Of a DNA stretch of 64,000 nt, positions 7,175 through 14,098 are shown in pieces (the first letter of the stretch is position 1; each line of letters starts with the position of its first letter). Where the stretch lies: the NCBI RefSeq assembly GCF_017583045.1, contig NZ_JAGFBF010000005.1, positions 186,001 through 250,000 of the forward strand. Direction: 5' to 3'. The notes beneath the pieces were generated by a model. That model was not told the origin of the DNA, did not search any database, and worked only from the letters and a program-made list of their open reading frames with translations. Source of the DNA: Leucobacter tardus. Its GTDB lineage: Bacteria > Actinomycetota > Actinomycetes > Actinomycetales > Microbacteriaceae. Both the position numbers and the translations under genes were made by a program.

Positions 7175-9313
7175 TCACGCACCCGAATCACCCCCGCCCG
7201 GTGCTCGCCATTCGCGAAGGGCTGCCAGAGCTCTCGCGCTGCCCCAGTTCATCCGGGCCATTACGTCAGCCTTTGAGCTCGGCGGCGGGTCGAGCTGTCG
7301 CAGCATGTCTACGTCGGTCGCCAGCTTGACCGCCTCGACGGTCTCAGGAGTCGGTCTTGGATCGCCGGGCACAAGTTGCCAGCCCTGCCGACCGCTCTTC
7401 GGGTCGGGAGCGTCCAGCTCGAAGCGTGCAGCGACATCGCCGGTCTTGACCCCGAGTGCCCGAACGCCGCCGCGTCGATCCTTCACCAGCACCAGCTCGC
7501 TTGCGCCGCCGGTCGTCGGGCTGAACTCACGAGCTTTCACGAGCTGCACCCGATACACCGCGCCGTCGGCGGCGCGTTTCTTCGCGGTCGAGCCGGTCGC
7601 CCCATACTTGCGGCTTTCGGTATTTTTCGCGAGGTGGTCAATCGTGATGACGGTGCAGCCTGCCCGTGCGAGCCGGGCAGCCGTTCGACGGTTCATGTCG
7701 ATGAAACCCTGATCATCATTCGGTGAGACACCCCACAGCGAGAGATTTTCACCTACCGAGTCGAGCACCGCGAGCACCTCCGGATCGTCCACCCCAGGGG
7801 CGAGCTGTGAGACGGCATCGACGGCGGCGAGCAGCTCGTCGCGGTCGTCGGGCTGCGCGTACCTGAGACTTTCGACGAGAACTTGCCGGGGAACGCCCAG
7901 CGCGAGCAAGAAACGTACCACCAGCTCGCCGCCGTTGTGGTCGGTGTCGATGAACGCAAGCACACCGCCGCATTGCATCGTGTGAGCACCGCAGGCGAGA
8001 GCGACGAGCGTTTTCGCGGTCTCGGGATCACCGAACAAGCTATTGGCAGCACTGCGATAGAACCGTTGCGAACCGTCGATGAGCACCGGCCCGCCGTCCG
8101 CCTCTACGGCTTCGAGACCGCCGTCGATAATTGCGGCGATGTCGGCGAAGGCGAACGGTAAGGACGCGCCTACGGGGTCGTCAGCGTGCATGTTCACCTC
8201 GGTGTCGGTCCGCGCGTTACACTCTCGTACTTCGCGGTCTTCAGGGGCCACTGGGACACTCGGGGCCGGGGACGGTTCTGGCACTTGTGCCGACTTCGTG
8301 CTCGGCCGCTCACGCAGCGCCTCGTCGGGGTGACTGGTGCCCCACGTCCAGCCGCTCGCAATGGTCGCGACAGCTTCGCGCCTGCGGTCTGTGTGGCCCT
8401 CGTAGGTCGGTCGATTCAGGTACGCCTCGACGAGGCGAGGCTCGGCCTCTGAGCGGTCGATGCTGAGAGCAGCGGCGACTCCAGCCGCTCGATTGAGTGC
8501 CGCGTTACCTTGTCCCCGCTCTACGGTCTGAACTGTACGCACGAGGCCCTCGAAACGCCGTCGGGCCATCCTGTCGGTGATCGCCGGGCGCGAGGTCGTC
8601 GAGGTGTTCGTCTCGACCGCTTCGGCTATATCGAGCATGAGTTCGAGCAGAACGTCGGGCACCGACAACGCCGCGACCGAGGCAACCGCGAACTCATGAC
8701 CCTCGCCGCGCATATCGTGGAACACGGCCAGCAGCGCGCCGGGGTCGTCAGCTGCGGCTGCGGCGTTCACCTCTGCGTCGGTCTCCAGCGAGTACCGCGC
8801 ACCCGACGGGTGCCGGGTGCCGGGGGCGACGACGTAACCACCCGTGCCGCGAACATCGACTCCAGGGCCGAGCCTGCCTGCTGAGTTCCGCACCTTCGCA
8901 TCTTCATGAATAGTGCCGTAGAGGTGGAGGCCTCGCGCTGTACGCACCCGCACAGTTGCGTCGCGCCAGGTGGCGGCCTCCTGGTGCTGCTGGGCGAGGT
9001 CATCAAGCCATTTGGTAGCGTCGTCGCCGTCAAGGTCGAGCACGACGAGTCTGCCGCCGGTCACGATGCCCCAGCCCGGCGGTGAGCCGTACTGAGTCAC
9101 GAGGTCGGCGGTCTCGTCGAGCACAGCCTGTGCATGGCGCAGAGCGCCGTCGAGGTGCCCGCCGCCGGTCGCGTGAAGCGGTCTCTTAGTGCCGGGGCGT
9201 AGAGGGATCACAGGCACTCCCGCGGCGGCAGCAGAGCACGCGCTGATAGCTGCGAAATCGTGAATGCCCGGTATCGGCTTGACCTGCTGCGAGGCTGGCG
9301 CTTCGTGTAACAT
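7175..9313 (-). CDS. PrimPol plus RepA-type ATPase replication protein
   Basis: A 712-residue protein with an excellent AAAGGAGG ribosome site 8 bases before ATG 9313. Residues 20-200 are an archaeo-eukaryotic primase domain: VLDLDG with D93 and D95, then GLHLYG with H130 and the GVDVRGTGGYVVAPG segment. A Pro-rich linker follows. Residues 385-600 are a RepA/RecA-like ATPase with P-loop GDPETAKT (428-435) and ITIDHLAKN downstream. The C-terminus is a short helical region. Such fused primase-helicase proteins replicate satellites and plasmids from their own origin. The iteron array lies directly downstream. Confidence 0.9.
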   Translation of the reverse strand: MLHEAPASQQVKPIPGIHDFAAISACSAAAAGVPVIPLRPGTKRPLHATGGGHLDGALRHAQAVLDETADLVTQYGSPPGWGIVTGGRLVVLDLDGDDATKWLDDLAQQHQEAATWRDATVRVRTARGLHLYGTIHEDAKVRNSAGRLGPGVDVRGTGGYVVAPGTRHPSGARYSLETDAEVNAAAAADDPGALLAVFHDMRGEGHEFAVASVAALSVPDVLLELMLDIAEAVETNTSTTSRPAITDRMARRRFEGLVRTVQTVERGQGNAALNRAAGVAAALSIDRSEAEPRLVEAYLNRPTYEGHTDRRREAVATIASGWTWGTSHPDEALRERPSTKSAQVPEPSPAPSVPVAPEDREVRECNARTDTEVNMHADDPVGASLPFAFADIAAIIDGGLEAVEADGGPVLIDGSQRFYRSAANSLFGDPETAKTLVALACGAHTMQCGGVLAFIDTDHNGGELVVRFLLALGVPRQVLVESLRYAQPDDRDELLAAVDAVSQLAPGVDDPEVLAVLDSVGENLSLWGVSPNDDQGFIDMNRRTAARLARAGCTVITIDHLAKNTESRKYGATGSTAKKRAADGAVYRVQLVKAREFSPTTGGASELVLVKDRRGGVRALGVKTGDVAARFELDAPDPKSGRQGWQLVPGDPRPTPETVEAVKLATDVDMLRQLDPPPSSKADVMARMNWGSARALAALREWRAPGGGDSGA

Positions 9314-9487
9314 GATAAATGCCTCCTTTTGTTGGGGGAACGCGCTGATAACGGCGGGTCTCGCGATTCACGCGAACCGCCGTTCTCCTTTGAGAGCCGC
9401 CGGGGTTCTCCGTTCTCCGTGCCGTTTGACAAGCTGGAGGCTCCGCGTGGTCTGTAGTTATCGAGGCCAAGTCGGGGCACCCGCAGG
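9314..9487. other. Short gap in the minus-strand operon with hairpin
   Basis: No gene is supported here. An inverted repeat (ACGGCGG ... CCGCCGT) at about 9352-9384 could form a hairpin between the small 9488-9793 gene and the replication gene, perhaps tuning readthrough. The last bases carry the strong ribosome site of the replication gene. Confidence 0.4.
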
Positions 9488-9793
9488 TCAGCGCTTGCGG
9501 CGAGGCCGCACGACCCAATCCGTGAACTGAGCCTCGCGCTCGGCCCGCTCTGCTCGCTTCTCGTCTGCCAGACGTTCGGACCGGTCAGCGAATGCCGCGG
9601 CGACCTTCCACGGATCGCGCGCTGACTTTTGCGGTCGACCCTCGCCTCGGCTCTGCTGCGCTGCTGCTGCCACTTGGCGTGCCTCGTCGGCCCGACGCTT
9701 TGCCTCTGCCTCACGGGCGAGCACGCGGCGGCCTTCAGCTTCGGCGAGGTCATCGCGCCGAAGTTTCAGGCGGTGGTCTCGCTCGCTGAGCAT
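9488..9793 (-). CDS. Small charged helical protein
   Basis: This encodes 101 residues, almost all charged or Ala (LSERDHRLKLRRDDLAEAEG), predicted to be one long helix or coiled coil with a basic C-terminus (VVRPRRKR). Its ATG at 9793 shares one base with the stop of the excisionase-like gene, so the two are translationally coupled. The family is unknown. A role as DNA-binding or replication accessory protein would fit its place before the replication gene. Confidence 0.6.
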   Translation of the reverse strand: MLSERDHRLKLRRDDLAEAEGRRVLAREAEAKRRADEARQVAAAAQQSRGEGRPQKSARDPWKVAAAFADRSERLADEKRAERAEREAQFTDWVVRPRRKR

Positions 9794-10053
9794 CAGGCGG
9801 TCCCTGCGGCACCAGCGCGGAACGCGTCGAGGTGTTCAGGCGTCACGCGAATGAGCCGGCCGATTCTGAAGTGGCCGAGGTTACCGGAGCGAATCGCCGC
9901 ATAGATCGAATTGCGGTTCACGCCTTCCATCGCGGCGATTTCATCGACCGTATAGCTAATGCGAGCGATCTGGGGGTGGGCGGCATCGACGTGAGCCTTG
10001 AGCTTGGCGGCGGTCTCGCGGCGCTCTTCTAAGGTGCTGGGGGTGGTGGTCAT
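9793..10053 (-). CDS. Excisionase-like DNA-binding protein (HTH_17)
   Basis: I start this at ATG 10053, which has AAAGGA 8 bases upstream; an in-frame ATG at 10089 lacks a site. The 86-residue product carries a MerR/excisionase-type winged helix: YTVDEIAAMEGVNRNSIYAA, IRSGNLGHFRIGRLIRV, then EHLDAFRAG. This is the standard pattern of Xis-like proteins that bind att arms and also regulate promoters. It is first in the minus-strand operon and divergent from the repressor-integrase operon, so it probably sets excision at the start of lytic growth. Confidence 0.85.
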   Translation of the reverse strand: MTTTPSTLEERRETAAKLKAHVDAAHPQIARISYTVDEIAAMEGVNRNSIYAAIRSGNLGHFRIGRLIRVTPEHLDAFRAGAAGTA

Positions 10054-10094
10054 TGCAGTGTCCTTTCGTGTTGCTTCGTCCGACTGCATCTATC

Positions 10095-10129
10095 TTGACC
10101 CACAGTAAGCACGCGTGTAAACTGACACG
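10095..10129 (+). promoter_or_regulatory. Leaderless promoter with overlapping operator for repressor-integrase operon
   Basis: TTGACC at 10095-10100 and TAAACT at 10118-10123 with a 17-bp spacer form a strong promoter. The -10 box ends 6 bases before ATG 10130, so transcription should start at or next to the start codon; no ribosome site is present. A perfect palindrome CGTGT-N6-ACACG (10114-10129) covers the -10 box and abuts the ATG, a likely operator for autorepression. The same 76-bp gap must also hold the divergent excisionase promoter. Confidence 0.72.
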
Positions 10130-10792
10130 ATGATTGCACAACGCGACAGTTTTGAGGCGATGAGCTGGCAGCGCGAGGAATCGGAGCCACAGCGGATCGA
10201 CCGGCAGGCCTTCGAGGGCCTTACCCGCGACCTCGAAGGCAGGTCTGGTGACATGGTGATACAGCTCAATGCCGACATGGTTCGCAGTTTGCTGGCAGCT
10301 CACCAGCGACCCGAGAGTCGACACGGTGCCCGTATTCGAGATGATGAACGCGGGGTGACCTATAACGTCACCATCGACCGCGAGGGCGGTGCGGCGAGAT
10401 TGCGAACTGTCGAGGTTGTACCAGACGAGGGCGTGGACAATCCTGCAGTCTTTCGACTACCTACGCAGCTGCTCGCGACCCTTGCCGCTGAGGTACTCGC
10501 CGATTCTGAGGCGGGCTACTTTGCTATGGGCGTGCGAGCAGACCCAGACACGCAACGCAAGCCGAGCGCCGCTGAGCTGGCGGACCTCGCCGGTAAAGAC
10601 GGCGCAGGCTGGACTCGCCACATGATCGCCGAAGCTTTCGACCGAAACCTCAGCACCGTCGATCAATGGCTACGTCGGGCACGCAAAGAACTACCAGACC
10701 GCTTCGAGCCGCAAAGGCGCGGGCCGAAGCCCAAGACCCCCGATGCACCCGCGCCGGGCAACTCAGAGAACGGAGAAACAGAGAATGAGTGA
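10130..10792 (+). CDS. HTH regulator, candidate repressor of the element
   Basis: A 220-residue protein. The N-terminal part is mixed alpha/beta and unassigned; the C-terminal part has a helix-turn-helix-like segment (TRHMIAEAFDRNLSTVDQWL) followed by a basic tail (RRARKELPDRFEPQRRGPK). It starts without a ribosome site, fitting the leaderless promoter, and its last 8 bases overlap the integrase start. Being the only constitutive-looking regulator, next to a palindromic operator and divergent from the lytic genes, it is the best candidate for the lysogeny repressor. Direct evidence for the target is lacking. Confidence 0.75.
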   Translation: MIAQRDSFEAMSWQREESEPQRIDRQAFEGLTRDLEGRSGDMVIQLNADMVRSLLAAHQRPESRHGARIRDDERGVTYNVTIDREGGAARLRTVEVVPDEGVDNPAVFRLPTQLLATLAAEVLADSEAGYFAMGVRADPDTQRKPSAAELADLAGKDGAGWTRHMIAEAFDRNLSTVDQWLRRARKELPDRFEPQRRGPKPKTPDAPAPGNSENGETENE

Positions 10793-12134
10793 ACAGCCGA
10801 GAGTGCGAACGGGCAGCCGTCGAGCGGTGCCCGATGACGCCAAGAAGAACTGCCCATCCTGCGGGGAGCCGCGCGGTAACCGCCGCCAAAATTGGGAGCC
10901 GATCTATTCGGGCGACGAAGTGCTCGGTTATACCTGTCCTGCGTGCCCGACGTGGTCCGAGCCGATTCGCCGCACCGAGACCGCGCGAGGTATTCGATTC
11001 GTCGCGGTCGTCGACGCCACGCCCCGAGGCAGCACGAGACGCAAGCAGGTAAAGAGGACGGTGGAGACCCTCGACGGGGCGCGTCGGTTCGTTTCTGAGG
11101 TGCGCGCGGAGGTCGCCGAGCGCGGCGGGCTGAGCGCTCGCGAGTTGACCGTCGAGAGGGCGCTTGAAGACTGGCTGAACACGCGCACGAAGCTGCGCCC
11201 GCCGACTCGGCGAAACTATGCGGCACAGTACAAGCCCGCAGTTGAGGAGTTCGGGGATAAGCCGGTGCGCGAGCTGAAAGCCTCACACGTCGAGGCTCTC
11301 GTAGCTTCAATGATGGAAGGCGGCAAGCGAGACGGCGAAGCGTTCGGCATCTGGGCGATTCGTGCCGCCGTCGGGCGTCTCGCACAGGCTCTCGACCGCG
11401 CGGTGCGTGACGGCATCGTGACGCAGAACGTCGCCCGGCTCGTAGAGCTGCCGAGTGATGAGCGCGTGCGCGGTGAAGCACTGGAGCACTGGGAGACCGA
11501 GGGTCACGGCTCGGGCGCGTTCTGCCGCGACCTCGACCGATTTCGCAAGTTCGCCGACGAGCACCGCGACGCCGGAGCATGGCGGCTCACCTTGTGCGGC
11601 ATGACGCGGGCCGACGCTATGGGCCTGCGATGGTCGGACATCAACCTCGACGAGGGTGAGGCTACAGTGCGGCAGGGTCGTGTGATCCTCGACGGTAAGG
11701 ATGACTACACCGGCGATACTAAGAGCGGGCAGCGCAAGCGAACGGTGCCATTTGAGACCATCGAGCCGGGCACCGTGGCACTGCTCAAGCGTATGCGAGC
11801 GCAGCAGGCCGGGGACAAACTGCGGGCGGGCAGCGCTTGGATCGATAGCGGCTACGTCGTTGTGAACGAAGCGGGCGACCCTTTGCGTCCTGAGCTCTAC
11901 AGTGACCGTTTCCGCTCGCTGTGCCGGAAGGCCAAGGTACCGGTCATCCATCTACATTCGGTACGTCACACGCTCGCGTTCACGCTGCACCGCCTCGGCG
12001 TGACCCCCGGCGATGCTGCGGCGCTGCTCGGGCACACCGTGCAAGTTCACCTGTCGACCTACTTGCCCGAGAGTGGCGCGTCGGGCATCAGGGCGGCAGC
12101 CGCAGCACTGGGAGGCCGGAGAGCCGCAGCGTAG
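10785..12134 (+). CDS. Tyrosine integrase with N-terminal zinc ribbon
   Basis: This encodes 449 residues from ATG 10785, preceded by GGAG and overlapping the regulator gene by 8 bases. Residues 23-54 hold two CxxC pairs (CPSCGEPRG and CPACPTW), a zinc ribbon not usual in this family. Then come an arm-binding region, a SAM-like core-binding domain (about 120-215) and the catalytic domain with R275 (MTRADAM), K313 (TKSGQRKR), H391-R394 (HSVRH), H417 (GHT) and nucleophile Y426 (STYLP). All active-site residues are present. It ends 140 bases before attR and the intact tRNA-Val target. Confidence 0.95.
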   Translation: MSEQPRVRTGSRRAVPDDAKKNCPSCGEPRGNRRQNWEPIYSGDEVLGYTCPACPTWSEPIRRTETARGIRFVAVVDATPRGSTRRKQVKRTVETLDGARRFVSEVRAEVAERGGLSARELTVERALEDWLNTRTKLRPPTRRNYAAQYKPAVEEFGDKPVRELKASHVEALVASMMEGGKRDGEAFGIWAIRAAVGRLAQALDRAVRDGIVTQNVARLVELPSDERVRGEALEHWETEGHGSGAFCRDLDRFRKFADEHRDAGAWRLTLCGMTRADAMGLRWSDINLDEGEATVRQGRVILDGKDDYTGDTKSGQRKRTVPFETIEPGTVALLKRMRAQQAGDKLRAGSAWIDSGYVVVNEAGDPLRPELYSDRFRSLCRKAKVPVIHLHSVRHTLAFTLHRLGVTPGDAAALLGHTVQVHLSTYLPESGASGIRAAAAALGGRRAAA

Positions 12135-12173
12135 CGATTACGGCATCGACGGTTCTACTCGATGCACTTTCGC

Positions 12174-12195
12174 GGTTTGTGACCTAGGTTGTGAC
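12174..12195 (+). promoter_or_regulatory. Right-end att arm, TTTGTGAC-N5-TTGTGAC
   Basis: TTTGTGAC at 12176-12183 and TTGTGAC at 12189-12195 repeat the motif found near attL, in the same orientation. They lie 80 to 100 bases inside attR, a usual distance for arm-type integrase sites. Binding by this integrase is inference. Confidence 0.55.
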
Positions 12196-12204
12196 CGAAC
12201 GAAG

Positions 12205-12243
12205 AAAACCCCCGAGCTTGGTTCTACGAAGCTCGGGGGTTTT
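12205..12243. terminator. Element-borne bidirectional terminator
   Basis: A 15-bp perfect stem AAAACCCCCGAGCTT with its complement around a 9-base loop, with T-runs on both strands. It ends the integrase transcript on the plus strand and the tRNA Gly-Cys-Val transcript on the minus strand. It therefore replaces the original tRNA terminator that integration moved to 272-297. Confidence 0.9.
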
Positions 12244-12276
12244 CCGCGTAATTCCGGGGCTAAATCGGCCACCGGG

Positions 12277-12324
12277 GGAGTGCGCGATACTGGGATCGAA
12301 CCAGTGACCTCTTCCGTGTCAGGG
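12277..12324 (-). repeat. attR: 48-bp direct repeat inside tRNA-Val(GAC)
   Basis: Identical to 300-347. Here the repeat is part of the intact tRNA gene: the element restores the 3' half of the tRNA from its attP copy, so the host keeps a functional gene. The crossover should fall in or near the anticodon-side end of the repeat. Confidence 0.92.
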
Positions 12325-12352
12325 AAGCGCGCTACCGCTGCGCCAATCGCGC
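12281..12352 (-). tRNA. tRNA-Val(GAC), integration target
   Basis: A 72-base cloverleaf on the minus strand: acceptor GCGCGAT pairs with ATCGCGC, then discriminator A; anticodon loop CTGACAC gives GAC. CCA is not encoded. Its 3' part lies within attR, so that part now comes from the element. It is the last of three tRNA genes read from 12573 to 12281. Confidence 0.95.
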
Positions 12353-12381
12353 CTAAAAGGCTATTCAGTTGTGCTTCAGCG

Positions 12382-12452
12382 AGGTGGCGACGGGATTCGA
12401 ACCCGTGTATACGGCTTTGCAGGCCGCTGCCTCGCCTCTCGGCCACGCCACC
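12382..12452 (-). tRNA. tRNA-Cys(GCA)
   Basis: 71 bases; acceptor GGTGGCG pairs with CGCCACC, discriminator U as usual for Cys; anticodon loop CTGCAAA gives GCA. It is the middle gene of the Gly-Cys-Val cluster. Confidence 0.95.
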
Positions 12453-12500
12453 GCAGTGGTTGATACCACGAGTGACCCGGGGTTGCCCCCGATTCACTGG

Positions 12501-12573
12501 AGCGGATGACGAGACTCGAACTCGCGACCCTCACCTTGGCAAGGTGATGCGCTACCAACTGCGCTACATCCGC
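12501..12573 (-). tRNA. tRNA-Gly(GCC)
   Basis: 73 bases; acceptor GCGGATG pairs with CATCCGC, discriminator U; anticodon loop TTGCCAA gives GCC. It is the first gene of the Gly-Cys-Val cluster. Confidence 0.95.
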
Positions 12574-12736
12574 ATGTCCACGTTGCCGTGTACCTGGATT
12601 ACTTTAGGGGAGGATCGGTCCCCGCCGCAAATCAACGTCGGTCCGCCGGGCGTGGCGAGTAACGATTCCGCGGAATCCCGCGGAATCGATCCTTCGGCGG
12701 ATACGGATCGGGCGTTCGTCGCACATACTGGAAGGC

Positions 12737-13756
12737 ATGGCCGGGGGAGTGCGTCGCGTGGGGAGGCGCGTCGTTGCGGTGTTCGTCGCGGTCGCGCTGC
12801 TCGCCGGGATCTTCGCGGCGTTCCACTACCGCCAAGACATCATCGATACCTTCCGGGCGAACAATTTCGAGGCGTCGGATGAGCTCACCGCCATCGTCGA
12901 CCATCTCGATCTCACCCCGAGGGGTGAGCGGGTGTTCCTCGCCACGCATCCGACGCTCGACGGGAGCCAGGGGTTCAATGCGCGGTGCCAGTCGGTGGAA
13001 CACGCGGAGGACGGCCACGTGATGGGGTGCTTCGCCGACGAAGCGATCCATCTCTACGAGGTCACCGATGAGCGCATCAGCGGCATCGTCGAAGTCACCG
13101 CGGCGCACGAACTGATGCACGCCGCATGGTCGCGTCTCAGTAGTTCGGCACAACGCGATCTGGTCGACGACCTGCAGGGGGTGTACGAGGAGCTGGCGAA
13201 GGACCATGCCGAGTTGGAGACGCGGATGTCGGTCTATGAGCATCTCGATCAGTCCGAGTTCGCGAACGAGTTGCACTCGGTGCTCGCCACCGAGGTCGCC
13301 GACCTGCCTCCGTGGCTCGAGCAGCACTACGAACGGTGGTTCCAGGATCGCGCTGCGGTGGTCAGTGATTTCGAGGACTATCACTCGGTGTTCACCGAGC
13401 TCCAGGATCACGCGACCGAACTCTCCACCGAGCTCGACGGCATCCGTGAGGAGGTCGAACGGCGGAACGCCGACTACGAGGCCGCCGTCGACGCCTTCAA
13501 CACCGAGGTGGACACGTTCAACGAGCGCAACGAGAATTACGAGTTCTCGGATCAGCCGGAGGAGTTCGATCGCATCAAGGGCGAACTCGATGCCCGACGC
13601 GGCTCGCTCGAGGCGGAGCGGCAAGCGATTCAGGAGCTCGTCGATCGCTATGAAGACCTGCGCGTCGAGCTCGAGGGAGTGAGTCAGCAGAGCGATGAGT
13701 TGGACCAGCATCTGAACAGCGACCTGGCGCCACCCGAGGTGCGTCCCGACATCTGA
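12737..13756 (+). CDS. Membrane-anchored HELMH-motif protein with coiled coil
   Basis: A 339-residue protein with GGAAGG just before the ATG. One N-terminal membrane segment (VVAVFVAVALLAGIFAAF, about residues 12-29) follows a basic start, so most of the protein lies outside the membrane. At about 122-129 it has AAHELMHAAW, an HExxH-type zinc-binding helix as in metallopeptidases; a third metal ligand is not obvious. Residues 200-330 are Glu-rich and helical with no Pro, a long coiled coil. I infer a conserved actinobacterial envelope protein, perhaps a peptidase; substrate unknown. Confidence 0.78.
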   Translation: MAGGVRRVGRRVVAVFVAVALLAGIFAAFHYRQDIIDTFRANNFEASDELTAIVDHLDLTPRGERVFLATHPTLDGSQGFNARCQSVEHAEDGHVMGCFADEAIHLYEVTDERISGIVEVTAAHELMHAAWSRLSSSAQRDLVDDLQGVYEELAKDHAELETRMSVYEHLDQSEFANELHSVLATEVADLPPWLEQHYERWFQDRAAVVSDFEDYHSVFTELQDHATELSTELDGIREEVERRNADYEAAVDAFNTEVDTFNERNENYEFSDQPEEFDRIKGELDARRGSLEAERQAIQELVDRYEDLRVELEGVSQQSDELDQHLNSDLAPPEVRPDI

Positions 13757-13866
13757 TCATCGCGGAGGAGTCGGCGACGCGCCCGTGCGTCACGCCGATC
13801 TGCAGTGCGTGGTGAATGTGTGTATGATCGTTCCGGTTGGCACCGAGCGATTCGGCTGGGTGCGAC

Positions 13867-13942
13867 GGGCGATTGGCGCAGTTGGTAGCGCGCTTCCTTC
13901 ACACGGAAGAGGTCATCAGTTCGAGTCTGGTATCGCCCACCA
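13867..13942 (+). tRNA. tRNA-Val(CAC)
   Basis: 76 bases including an encoded CCA; acceptor GGGCGAT pairs with ATCGCCC, discriminator A; anticodon loop TTCACAC gives CAC. A TATGAT box at 13823-13828 is a plausible -10 element. It is a second Val isoacceptor close to the integration target but has no element insertion. Confidence 0.95.
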
Positions 13943-14098
13943 CTTCCTCCTCACCGACAATGCGATCGCGCTGCGTCACGTGCCGTCGCCAGTGCACTGA
14001 CCGATCAGTCGGTTATGATGCTGCCACGCACGCGGCTCGGCGCAGCCACCCCGCGCGCATGCACAGAGTGGTTCGAGTGGTCCCCAGGGGGTGCGGGT

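Larger units (their letters stand above)
300..12324. mobile_element. Integrated phage-satellite-like element (about 12 kb)
   Basis: The element is bounded by 48-bp direct repeats of tRNA-Val(GAC) and carries its own tyrosine integrase next to the intact tRNA. Content in order from attL: YHATR-motif cargo gene, DUF4352-like membrane protein gene, then on the minus strand large terminase, small terminase, two unknown genes, whiB, iteron array, PrimPol/RepA gene, small gene, excisionase-like gene, and on the plus strand an HTH regulator and the integrase. No portal, capsid, scaffold, protease or tail gene is present. A decayed prophage is the alternative, but the intact overlapping genes and compact layout argue for a functional satellite that borrows capsids from a helper phage. 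That lifestyle is inference. Confidence 0.85.

Noticed and set aside
6802..7191. Minus-strand open frame of 129 codons across the iteron array, ending with an ATGA overlap with whiB
   Set aside because: Its repeated Tyr-Arg-Ser peptides arise from the DNA repeats and it lacks a ribosome site. The overlap at its end could be chance. I treat the interval as an origin.
13867..13942. tRNA-Val(CAC) as a second integration site
   Set aside because: It shares tRNA similarity with the att core, but the gene is intact, with no duplicated 3' part nearby.
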